64,000 nt of DNA from Leptidea sinapis. Taxonomy: Eukaryota > Arthropoda > Insecta > Lepidoptera > Pieridae. Position 1 is the stretch's first letter; each line of letters begins with the position of its first letter. Positions 54,401-64,000 of this stretch are shown one piece after another. The stretch covers positions 7,323,501 to 7,387,500 of the forward strand of contig NC_066286.1 in the NCBI RefSeq assembly GCF_905404315.1, given 5' to 3'. Under the pieces are notes generated by a model. That model was given only the letters and a program-made list of their open reading frames with translations. It did not search any database and was not told where the DNA came from. Made by a program: the position numbers and the translations under genes.

Positions 54401-57400
54401 AATAAAAATATACAATATTGTACAACCATTTCTATCGCTATAAAATAATCACAATCTAGTCCCAGGTTGTTCGATCATTTAGATATTCAGCAGTGGAGTA
54501 ATAGGATTTACGACAGAGCCATTTTTATATAAAACATTTAAATTTATTTATAGATAATGCCTGAACAGTGGCTGGGACTTTATTATAGAAGTGTTACCAT
54601 TTACCCTTAAAGCTATTATGTATCTTATCATGTATCAATAGGTATAGACTCCCCCATAGTCGTTGAAAAGAAATATACTGTTCGAAAGGTCTTGATGAGA
54701 AAAGCTTAAATCGTTTGTTTTCTAGGTTCTCGGGATCAAAAGCTATTCAGGTCCAAACATTCCCATGGAGCTACATTGAAAATAAGGTTTGTTCGCTAGA
54801 ACGAGCCAAGAATAACCAGGCATGCATACACGGGCAGGAGCACGCGTGGTTTATAATTCTTTTGAATAACGAAATACTTTTGTTTTGAACATTTTCTGGG
54901 ATCTTGTTGTAAAAGCATATACATCGCCCCACAAAAGACTTACTAACTCGACTTAGCCGTGTAGTAGGCATCATCAGTTTATGTCTGTTCCTGGTGTTAA
55001 CATTATGGTTATGACAGTTTCTGGCAAATTCACTTATGTGCCTATAAATCTAGTATTAAAAAACCATAATAAATAATTGTTTACGTTTTTAAACAGGAAT
55101 TACAATGAGATCAGAAAGGTATCTACTGAACGAATCTAAAGGTATGTATATAGATGAATAAAAAAAACTTCACGCATCCTATATTATCTTAAAAAATAAT
55201 GAAATACTAAGATATAGTCAGGAAAGTTTTATGCAGAAGAAAAATGTAAACAGACTAAGTGCGGTAGAAATGAGAGACATACGAAAGCGGTCTGGAGTTA
55301 AAAAGATGGAATATTTATTGAGTTTGGCGTTACTCTGCGGAAGTAACCGATTCACTGTGAATTGGTTTCAGGGTTTCACATTACAGACTAGCCCGGTTGT
55401 TTAATCGAGAGTTCAGAGGGAGACAATTCTTCGATGGAGGATGCCTTTAAGCCCTAACCATAGGTCATAACCAGGCATAATAGATTCTAGGATTAAGGTG
55501 CATTTTAAACCCCAAATCATAATAATAACCATAGGTCGGGTGGTACATTTTTTTTTTATGGCAATAACGGAGGAGATGAGCAGGGTGTTCAGCGAATTGA
55601 TAAGCCCTGCCCATTACAATGAAGTGCCGCTCAGTATTCTTGAAAATCCCAAAAATCCTGATCGGCACTACACTTGCGCTCGTCTCCTTGAGACATAAGA
55701 TGTTAAGTCTCGTTTGCCCAGTAATTTCAATAGATACGGCGCCCTTCAGAAAGAAACACAATAACGCTTACACATTACTGCTTCACGGCAGAAATAGGCG
55801 CCGTTGTGGTATCTATAATCTAGCCGGCATTCTGTGCAAAGGAGCCTCCCACACAAAAGATATATCCATCTTTCATTGACGTACAATTAACAACTCTCAC
55901 AATCACACTCAAAAATTGTCTGAAACAAAACTCCGCGTACGCGTCTATAAGGCAAAGTTTCCGTTCAGTTGTGTGTCGATCGCGCTTTGAATACAACGCC
56001 ACGCAATGACCGTGAAAAACTGTCCAAATAATAGCATATCCAAACATAAAAAGGATGGAGTGTCGTATTTTAGGTAAGCTCCCCATTAAATTAACAAATT
56101 CGGAAAATTATGGGACTCTTTTAATAGGCAATTGGGATTCTAGTTGTTTATTGTACGTCAATGCCATTCTCTCTCTCGAACAAACCCAATATTTTCTTTC
56201 CAATAACTGTAAGAACCTTTTCCTTTACTATATACTAGCTGACCTGGCAAACGTTGTTTTGCCATATAAATTATATATGTAAACCTTCCTTGAGCTTCAA
56301 CGAATCTATTACAAAAGATTTCATTGAGATCGGTCGAATAGTTAAGGAGTTATTAGGGAACATACAAACATACATTCTCTTTTATATATATATAGATTAA
56401 ACAGTCAAATGGCAAAAAAGTCAAATGAAAAAGCCTTACGTGGCAGTTTCGTGTAATATTCTATTAAGTGCACTTTGCTCGTCTGGTTTCCTGGGTGGTG
56501 TCGAGGCACATGTTGCAGGGGATGGTGTTTCTTGTTGCTGTTCAGGAACCTCCAGCAAATATGTCCTTTCATTCACCACATTTTCCTGCAAAGCATAAAG
56601 GCTTCGATTAAATATGCACTAGAATGAAGGTAGACCTTAAAAATGCCTTAAAAATGGCAAGAAAAATAAATGTAAGGGTCACTAATAAATGTAAATCCCA
56701 TTTGTGTTTAGTATGTTCAAAGACATAGACTTGGAATATACTAACATAGACGACATAGTTGTTTATTGTATGTCAATCCACATTACGCCTATCATACATA
56801 TAATCAGGGGCGTGCATATCATATAGGAACTTAGGCAGTGCCTACCTCGTTATGAACCTAAATAACACATCCTAGTATCGGAATACTCGAAATCTCGAGC
56901 GATTGCCAATTCCTTGGTCATCTGCTGCAAATTGCATCGAGTGCAAAGCCCAATTTGACTTCGAAGAAGCTGGGCGTCATAAATAGAGCACGGCAATACT
57001 TCAAGCCGTCCCACATTCTGGCGCTCTACAAAGCGCAGGTCCAGCCACTTATGGAGTATTGCTGTCATCTCTCTGGCGCACCCCAGTATCAGCTCGATCC
57101 ATTTGACCACGTGCAACGCAGAGCAGCTCGAATTTTCGGCGACCCAGTGCTCTGTGTTGGTTTCAAGAGGCTTTTTTCCACGTACTACAATACTGTGGAA
57201 TGAGCTTCCTTGTGCGGACATAGGTACCTTTTAAAAAAGTGCGTACACCTTCGGCCGGCAACGCTCCTGTGATTCCTCTGGCGCTGCAAGAGAATGTGGG
57301 CGGCGGTGATCACTTAACACCAGATGACCCGTCCTCCTTTTTCAATAAAAAAATATAGCACTAGTGTTAAAATTCTTTTACTACCTACGGTAGTCCGTGT

Positions 57401-60400
57401 ATAGGTTGCATATACAAAGCAGCAGCTTTTCATACAAATAATGTCGTAATAAAGCACAACTACAACTAGTTAGATCTACAGTGCCTACATTGCTAGAAAA
57501 CCAATGCACACCCCTGCATATAATTGATAATAACATACCAGTACTATGAATTAGAACTTATTTAGACAGTCCACTTTATTAGAATCACCCAAAAAGTTCC
57601 ACATAAAAAAACACATTATTTTAAAAGCATTCAATTTTTCACAAAAATTTAAGACAATTCAACAATAAATATATTAATTAATTAGTTCAAAAACCATGTT
57701 CTGTATCCCACAGTGTATTAGTAACAAATACATGTACCTAGACCTCAACATTAAAAACTGTCCGGCAAGAAATAACCCAAACTAGCCTGAAATACCAGCA
57801 CAAACTAACAACACATGTCAATGAGCTAGCCAAGTCTTTGAGCGGAAAGGGTGGCATTCAGTTCACCAGGCTTAAGAGACATGATATCACAAATCTCAGT
57901 AAAAGATATCAATAATAAATGGATAGTTTGAAGCATAGTAATTTTACATCAATTTCGGGCTCTCGACAATGACTCTTTCAGCAGATATATGCAGCCAGTG
58001 GCTTATTGTTTGAAATAACAGATTGCCATGACGTAGAACCAATAAAAAAAACCTTAATTAGTGAAGTATAAAATAAGATATAGGATATAATATGTCAATT
58101 GTAAATAACTGAACTATAAAATAGAGAATTTATTACTTGATTTATGCATTGCAACTATTATTTATTGTCATTACCCAATGAAATTGTGAGTGAAGGAACT
58201 GTAAACTTGTTATTGTTCCAGTTTGATTGGTAATATGTAGATCTAATTATATAAATACTTTTTGTACAACTTTAACTGATTTTTTCAAGCAAAAATATGA
58301 GAAAACTGGAAGTACGCCAAAACACCATGCAGAGGAGCCTATTGGACATAAAATTAAAGGACAGAGAAAGACTAACGGACATAAGAGAAAAAACAAAGGT
58401 GATCCCCATAACAAAAACTGTGAAAAAACTTAAGTAGAAATGGACGGGTCATATGATCAGAGGCCCAAACAAGTGGTCACAGAAACTCACCCATTGGTAC
58501 CCGAGAGATGCTCAACAAAAGAGAGGCAGACAGATACTAAGGTGGGAAGATGACATAAAGAAGGTTGCTGGGCCAGTTTGGAGTAGAGTAGCGCTGGAAA
58601 GAGAGCACTGGAAGGTCCTAGAGGAGGTCAATGTCAGTGGACAAGCTAGATATATTGTTAGAAAATAGAGGAAATAAAAAAATAAACATGTTACCACATA
58701 ACTAATATCTAGAAATAAAGGCTATCTCTATCTTTAACTCATTTTTTACTGAACACTCGGCAGTTTTCTTCTTTTTATATATAACTTTTTATTATAATCT
58801 AATTTATAATTTAAATAGTGTGAGGTTTGTCTCTCGATTCCCAATCTGTGGTATCATTGCGAAAGTCATTTATGTTATAGTAACCTTTACCACATAAATG
58901 TCTCTTACAGTACTTTTGAATTTCATAGCACATTTGTTTTGAACATTTTCTGGTATCATGTTGTAAAAGCATATAGATTGCCGAACAAGACTTAGTAACT
59001 GGACTTAACTGAGTAGAAGGCATAAAAAGATTTGTTTTTTCCTGGAGTCAACATTATAATTATCAGTTTCTAGAAAATTCGCTTATGTGCCTTTACATAC
59101 AAATTATTCAGTAAACTCTAAAAAACTGTATTATATAAGCAAAACACAAAGACACAGTTATCTTAATGAGAATGTATAATGAGTATCACCAGGGGGTGAC
59201 TTTATTGCAAGGGATAGCAGCTAGATGGGATCCAAAGCTGCATCTTTTAAGCTATAGCTACACCAAGTGAAATTATTGGGCTAATAAAACTTAGCATTCC
59301 ACCTTCGCAAGACACACCACAAGTTTGGATATCATCCCCACCATCTGGATGTGTGGTGGTCCTCCACAGTGTCGTTTTCAAGGAGCTTTCTTCCTCGTAC
59401 TACGAAGCTGTGGAATGAGCTTTCTTGTGCGGTGTTTCTGGGACGATATGACATGGGTACCTTCAAAAAAGCGCGTACACCTTCCTTAAAGGCCGGCAAC
59501 GCTCTTGTGATTCCTCTGGTGTTGCAAGATAATGTGGGCGGCGGTGATCACTTAACACCAGGTGACTCGTACGCTTGTTTGTCCTTCTATTCCATATAAA
59601 AAAAAACCAGATCTATAGCACATACTGTCTTAACTTACATATAACTTAACTGAGTGTAAGCTTAACATAATCTTTGATTTCATTTTTATAGTCAATTTAC
59701 AGCTGAAATTACATTGAGCTTAAGCTAAGACAGCCGAATGCCAAAAGAAAGTCAAGTTCAGGATTTATTGCTCTCAGCTAAGTTTAATGTAAGTAAAGTC
59801 TTAGCTTAGAATCATCAAGTCTCAAAGAGATGAGCATAATTGTGATGCAGCACAGTATTTTTGGTGTTGTAAGAATCCTTAGTGGCACTGCATTTAGAAA
59901 ACATGCTACCCTACCCCTCAATATATAAAACAGCCTTTGAGAAACGTCAATATGATGCTCTCTCCTCTAAGTCTTACGCCTTTAATAAGATTCATGAGAA
60001 GACTTTTATCTACACGCTAAGCAATTTTCAGGTAAAAAAGAAAACCACCGCCTATCTTAAGCAATTATCATATTCATAAACGGAAAGTCTACTGTAACCT
60101 ACTCACTGAGAATTAAACACGCACACATACATACACATTTAGTTTTTATTTAATTATGTTTCATTTGTCATTGTCATTTGTTGAAGAATCACTGACCCCA
60201 AATATACAGTTTTAACAGGTTAGATTTTGATATAATATCATCAATGGGAGGAAATAGTATTAAGTTCAAAATATAATTCTAGATAATAGTACATAGGTAA
60301 TTAGTTCGGGGTACATTGCAAGTTTTTCATCGTACTAAGGATTCTAACTTAATGAGATTTGAATTATATTAAGTATTATACTGTAAAATTTTAATTTTTT

Positions 60401-61186
60401 AATACCCAACAATGGTAAGTTCATTTCAATATATACATACTAAAATTTAGACTCAAAAATTACTACAAAAAAAAAACATTCTATAAATTCCTACACTTTA
60501 TTGATCTCTTATATATTGGCTCTCCACAATTTTTTTAAATAAGCTCACTTGTAGACAAGACACCTAATTAAAAAAAACAAACAATATAGTCATATTATCC
60601 TTTGTTTTAAAAAACTTTTCCAAATCTATAGAAGGCTTATCACATGATAAGATATACACTTTTGATATTTTATAATCATTGTTTAAATATTATTCTAGTC
60701 AAAAATGTTTTATAATAGCATAATTAACAAATTGAAAATTACAAAAAACTATAAAATATTGCTATAATAAACATCTAAGGCATGAATCATAGGAAATATA
60801 ATAGAGCTAAATAATATTTGTTCAAAGTTTAGATTTTGTTTTGAGTTAATATTGGTACTCACTAGCAACAAAGTAATTGAGAGAAGCATTCCCGATAAAC
60901 ATAATTAAAGTAGGTCACAATGCAAAACAATGACTTATTAACACAATTCTAGTTTAATAAACATAAGATAACACGGCAATAAACCAGGTAATTTGATAAC
61001 AATACGTACATTCGATCCCTGCATTTAATGAATATGAAAACAATAACAATTTACAGCTACGCACAAAGTTGAAAATGTGCAATTCATTAGCTAAAGTTCT
61101 ATCTAATAAATACTAATACAACTTGTTGTGATATGAAATACCTGAGGATCCGAGTCTTTATGACAAATACTGTAGCAGCAGCCCAT
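51387..61186 (-). CDS. Lamtor1: LAMTOR1 (Ragulator subunit p18), complete, 5 exons
   Basis: Exons in transcript order are 61186-61142, 56585-56440, 53892-53781, 52601-52512 and 51479-51387; they join in phase into 161 codons, the length I recall for human LAMTOR1. LAMTOR1 anchors the Ragulator complex to the lysosome, where it recruits Rag GTPases and mTORC1. Seen: MGCCYS (Gly2 for myristoylation, Cys3/Cys4 for palmitoylation), the acidic di-leucine region ERTYLLEVP, the helix KPDEQSALNRILHETATNVI, and the conserved end ISELRVEHHEDLVVPFRVP. An upstream in-frame ATG would add 21 residues and destroy the lipidation signal, so I chose the inner start. AATAAA lies about 70 bp after the stop. Introns of 1-4.5 kb are full of retrotransposon fragments. 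Confidence 0.93.
51615..51945. mobile_element. MITE, about 330 bp
   Basis: Inverted ends taacgcctgttcccaatata and tattggaaacggccgtta; it lies in LAMTOR1 intron 4. Confidence 0.68.
52090..52360 (-). mobile_element. LINE 3' end (family C)
   Basis: Complement of the family C end, in LAMTOR1 intron between exons 4 and 5's flank; it lies upstream of exon 5 at 51479. Confidence 0.65.
52512..52601 (-). CDS. Lamtor1: LAMTOR1 exon 4
   Basis: 90 bp, phase 0 to 0, acceptor ttacag, donor gtatgt. It encodes STAKLLTDLPPATARMILVG and PPPDPADKDL. Confidence 0.9.
53095..53225 (-). mobile_element. LINE tail (family D)
   Basis: Complement of the family D tail, diverged, in LAMTOR1 intron 3. Confidence 0.6.
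53370..53622 (-). repeat. tRNA-derived SINE
   Basis: Minus-strand head gacgacccatatagccgaat and B box gggttcgaatcccgg; in LAMTOR1 intron 3, about 160 bp from exon 3. Confidence 0.78.
53781..53892 (-). CDS. Lamtor1: LAMTOR1 exon 3
   Basis: Acceptor attacag, donor gtacgt, phase 2 to 0. It encodes NVIDVGALGPYSLEANAYSE, then RVRAYTARAAAVALPMP. It is markedly GC-rich and Ala-rich compared with its surroundings. Confidence 0.9.
54230..55060 (-). mobile_element. two LINE 3' fragments (families K then C)
   Basis: 54230-54640 is the complement of the family K 3' end; 54760-55060 is family C (MPTTRLSRVSKSFVGRCICF). In LAMTOR1 intron 2. Confidence 0.72.
55555..55860 (+). repeat. interspersed repeat family B, near full length
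   Basis: Carries the same hairpin and the ctagccggcattctgtgcaa end; in LAMTOR1 intron 2. Confidence 0.7.
56228..56395 (-). repeat. interspersed repeat, Helitron-like family
   Basis: Starts actagctgacctggcaaacg on the plus strand, the complement of the family end. In LAMTOR1 intron 2, 45 bp from exon 2's donor side. Confidence 0.5.
56440..56585 (-). CDS. Lamtor1: LAMTOR1 exon 2
   Basis: Acceptor tttgcag, donor gtaagg, phase 0 to 2. It encodes ENVVNERTYLLEVPEQQQ, a Pro/Thr/Ser linker, then DEQSALNRILHETA. Confidence 0.9.
56945..57355 (+). mobile_element. LINE fragment (family D) with RT thumb region
   Basis: Reads KKLGVINRARQYFKPSHILA, LYKAQVQPLMEYCCHLSGAP and HVQRRAARIFGDPVLC, then jumps to the family tail, so it has an internal deletion. 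Confidence 0.78.
58230..58730 (+). mobile_element. RTE-like LINE C-terminal fragment
   Basis: Over two frames it reads MQRSLLDIKLKDRERL, then MIRGPNKWSQKLTHWYPRD, GRQILRWEDDIKKVAGPVW and LEREHWKVLEE, with an aaataaa tail. Confidence 0.78.
58800..59115 (-). mobile_element. LINE fragment (family C)
   Basis: Complement of the family C end with relics of MPSTQLSPVTKSC. Confidence 0.6.
59285..59605 (+). mobile_element. LINE 3' end (family D)
   Basis: Well-preserved family D tail from HPHHLDVWWSSTVSFSRSF onwards, ending in an A-run. Confidence 0.75.
59610..61140. other. LAMTOR1 intron 1, mostly unassigned
   Basis: AT-rich. It holds one 65-codon plus-strand frame at 59882-60079 of unclear status (see findings). 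Confidence 0.45.
61142..61186 (-). CDS. Lamtor1: LAMTOR1 exon 1 with lipidation signal
   Basis: Encodes MGCCYSICHKDSDPQ, donor gtattt, phase 0. The frame is open upstream through another Met, but myristoylation requires Gly at position 2. Confidence 0.9.
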
Positions 61187-61689
61187 TACTGCCCTTTTGA
61201 GGGAGTCGAAGCATGAATGCAGCGAGCAATCTTCGTTGTCCGACTGCATAGAATAGTTTCTTATTCCTCTCTATAAAATTATAAATAGAAGGAATTTAAA
61301 TTAATTTTAGTAACATAAACCGTCACTTAGAAGATAGCTCACAGTTGACGTAATAGTGTTCACTGATCTGTACAGTTGACACTTGACAGTTATTCTAACG
61401 TATCAACTATCAACATAACAAGATTGAAGGATCATTGAAGTTGTGTGACATGACAATTGACAATTTATTGTGAAATGATCACATTCTGGTTTCTGACTTC
61501 ACGGATGACACTTCAGCATAGAATTTTAACGCTAGTGATGAATCATCTCGGACTCGGAGCAATTATCAAGCGGCAAGACTAGAGAAGTTACAACTAGTTG
61601 ACTTTTCTTGTTTAGTTTGACTATGAAGCGAAGACACGTTTCATTGCAGAAAAAATTAAAAACAGTAATAATAAAGTAAAAGCAACTTA

Positions 61690-62520
61690 GAATGTAATTA
61701 ACTATGAAACTGGTAGATCGTATTGCCGTAACACCTCTATGTGTTTAAATATTAATAATCGCGTCATAAATTCGGAAATAGAAATTGCAGATGAATTTGA
61801 TACATACTTCTCCGAAATCCCGATTATCGCGACCAAAGACCTTAACTCTTTACCAAAAGCAGCACATGATATGCTTAAATTACACGTACCAGTATCTTCC
61901 ATTGATTTGAAATTTAAGTATGTTAAAGGCGATATACTAAAAATCTTAAAATTAATTAACCCAAAAAATACAAAGGACCTATGGGGCAATTCGAATAATA
62001 TTGTAAAATACATACTTGACATTATAGCACCTGAATTAGCAACATTATTAAACGAATGCAAAGGTGAGGGTGTGTTCCCTGACCTCATGAAATACAGCAA
62101 AGTAATACCTTTGTTTAAATCGGGCAGTACTTTTGACTCCGCTATTTTCAGGCCTACTTCAGTGCTGCCTGTCTTTACTAAAATTTATGAAAAACTTTAT
62201 TTTCAGCAGCTACAAATGCATTTTTGTAAATTATTGAACAAAAATCAATTTGGTTTCACTAGGGGCTTATCAACAATTAATGCGGGTACTAGACTCATTG
62301 AGCACATTTTTGACGCCTGGGAAGAGTCACACGATGCGTTGGGTATTTATTGTGTGTTATTTGTCCAAAGCATTTGACTGCGTCCACCATGAACCTTTAC
62401 TCCTTAAACTAAAGCATTATGGAGTAAAAAGTAGAGCCCTAAATCTGTTAAAATCATATTTAAGTGAAAGAGTTCAGATGTTTATTTATACTTTTGTAAT
62501 TAATAAGTTTTCAGCCTGAC
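61690..62520 (+). pseudogene. CR1-like LINE reverse transcriptase, N-terminal part
   Basis: One 212-codon frame reads INPKNTKDLWGNSNNIVKYI, GVFPDLMKYSKVIPLFKSGS, RPTSVLPVFTKIYEKLYFQQ and NQFGFTRGLSTINAG; after a frameshift LSKAFDCVHHEPLLLKLKHY continues. The later RT motifs are missing. It lies between the LAMTOR1 and ERGIC2 starts. Confidence 0.85.
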
Positions 62521-63792
62521 ATTTGCGGCATTGATTTTCGTTTCTTTGCCCATTATTAGGACAAGCAAAGGGTTCGAGCCCATACAGTTATATTTGTTAA
62601 TATTTAATAACAACGTCATATTGATATGTGCTAATAGTAATATAACTTTTAATTTCTTATTATAATTTATTTTATTAAATGAGTGAAAATTAAACTGTGC
62701 GAAAAATGCCACCTATCGTTTCTGTCGAAATTAATCTTTTTTTTTGTATTTTTTTCTTAAAAAGATACTTAAAAGATTATTGTGAGACTATCACAAACCT
62801 CTTCACAAAGTTTCAAACACTAAAAGTTACCCAGCAAGAGTGCAGAAGATTATAACACAAAAAAATGCATCACTAGAAAATATTTATATAATAATTCAAA
62901 CACTTTAAAAAGTTAGTTAAAAAAAGGGTGACAAACTTATAAAGCATTGAATAAAAGTTATTATGAATTCAAAAACAATTTTTTTTGTCATTCAACTTCA
63001 GTTTTACCAGGCGGCGAGTAGTCCAACTCTTCTCTTCAGCAATTATCGTTCTTCAATATAATTTCTTTTCTACGGGTGTCATTTAGATGTGCAAGTGATT
63101 GTAAGGCAGATAATAGTTAAGGTGTAAAATGTCTAATGTTATGTAAAGGGCTTAAAATACCCAATACTATGCATGCCTGCATGTGAATAAGTAAAAATAA
63201 GTTTCTATAATTTAAATTTCGTATAAAAAATTGAAATTTATTTATTTTATTAATTATTCTTATATAAGCAAATAAAGATTTGTCCCTATAATCCATACAT
63301 TCAATCTTAATTTGATATTAATTTAATCCAACTACTATCAAGAGCTACATTAATTTAATCCAACATGTTTCTTCATTCTTTCGTATATCCACACTTTTTT
63401 ATTTATCGATATCATAGTGGCAAGGACCACCTTACTCGAATAAAACGGCTAGGTACATATGGATTTGAATTGAAGTTGATTGCCGCATGTCGTGTTTTTC
63501 TATCACCCTTATAGGTGTATTTAATGAAAGAGTGCAACTCCTTTCAAACAAAATCTCAAACTCCAAATAATTTGTAATTGACTTTGTAGGAAAGACTAGG
63601 CGGTATGCCCTGAAGTAGGAAAAAAAATGTAATTTGACATTTGTGATTTGACATTGACATTTCGCGATAACAAAACATGATTTGGTATTCTTGACTCTTG
63701 AAGTTTTATGTGTATCTTATATTAAATTATTAGTTTATTTCCACAAAATTGTATTACTTTATATGATAACGACATATAATTGAGCTATAAAA
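62521..63792. other. ERGIC2 upstream region
   Basis: Nothing recognised other than AT-rich sequence; the ERGIC2 promoter and 5' UTR should lie here. Confidence 0.45.
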
Positions 63793-64000
63793 ATGATAAG
63801 ATATCGAGGAAGGAAAAAAGTATTAGATAAAGTGAAAGAATTTGATGCTTTTCCTAAGGTACCGGAAGAATACGTGGACAGTACGCCGGTAGGCGGTACA
63901 TTCTCTATCATTACTTTTTTTATGATAATGTGGCTAGTCTATAGTGAGGTCTCATATTTTCTAGATAGTAATTTAGTTTTTAAATTTATACCTGATACGG
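63793..64000 (+). CDS. ERGIC2: ERGIC2, N-terminal part (runs off window)
   Basis: From ATG at 63793 the frame is open to the window end (69 codons). It reads MIRYRGRKKVLDKVKEFDAF, then PKVPEEYVDSTPVGGTFS and a hydrophobic segment (IITFFMIMWLVYSEVSYF). ERGIC2 is a two-pass membrane protein cycling between ER, ERGIC and cis-Golgi. The basic N-terminus, the F-PKVPE-YV motif and the first membrane helix at residues 35-57 match the family start as I recall it. No splice site is needed within this stretch. The rest lies beyond the window. Confidence 0.88.
   Translation, partial: MIRYRGRKKVLDKVKEFDAFPKVPEEYVDSTPVGGTFSIITFFMIMWLVYSEVSYFLDSNLVFKFIPDT

Overview
The window is animal nuclear DNA, almost certainly from a moth or butterfly (Lepidoptera). 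Coding sequence is split into short exons with GT-AG introns. AT-rich introns and spacers are packed with truncated non-LTR retrotransposons, tRNA-derived SINEs, small inverted-repeat elements, and relics of Tc1/mariner transposons. No prokaryotic operon, rRNA, CRISPR array or virus-like gene was seen. Nearly all long open frames outside the genes below are pieces of retrotransposons or transposases, or shadows of them. Assignments rest on reading frames, splice-site phase and remembered family motifs; no database search was run.

Layout. (1) 2448-25444, plus strand: nine exons of a RhoGAP of the ARHGAP6/ARHGAP36 type. All exons join in phase, and the 5' end lies outside what I could find. Its introns hold many insertions, including a nearly intact 2.4 kb DD41D Tc1/mariner-superfamily element (20936-23332) that ends 29 bp before an exon. 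(2) 27816-35191, minus strand: a six-exon gene for a 259-residue protein (gene A). (3) 38754-44859, minus strand: a five-exon gene for a 231-residue protein (gene C). A and C share exon phases, one exon of identical length, and short motifs, so I read them as old tandem paralogues of unknown function. (4) 51387-61186, minus strand: a complete five-exon LAMTOR1 (Ragulator p18) gene of 161 codons. (5) 63793 to the window end, plus strand: the first 69 codons of ERGIC2, which runs off the edge.

The RhoGAP gene converges with gene A. Genes A, C and LAMTOR1 all run leftwards, and LAMTOR1 and ERGIC2 diverge across about 2.6 kb that contains a reverse-transcriptase fragment. There is no sign that the five genes form one pathway: RhoGAP is cytoskeletal signalling, LAMTOR1 is lysosomal mTORC1 scaffolding, ERGIC2 is early secretory trafficking, and A/C are unassigned. 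The most unusual items are the A/C paralogue pair, the apparently young DD41D transposon beside a splice acceptor, and several local duplications (32.9-34.4 kb, 39/42 kb, 48/49 kb).
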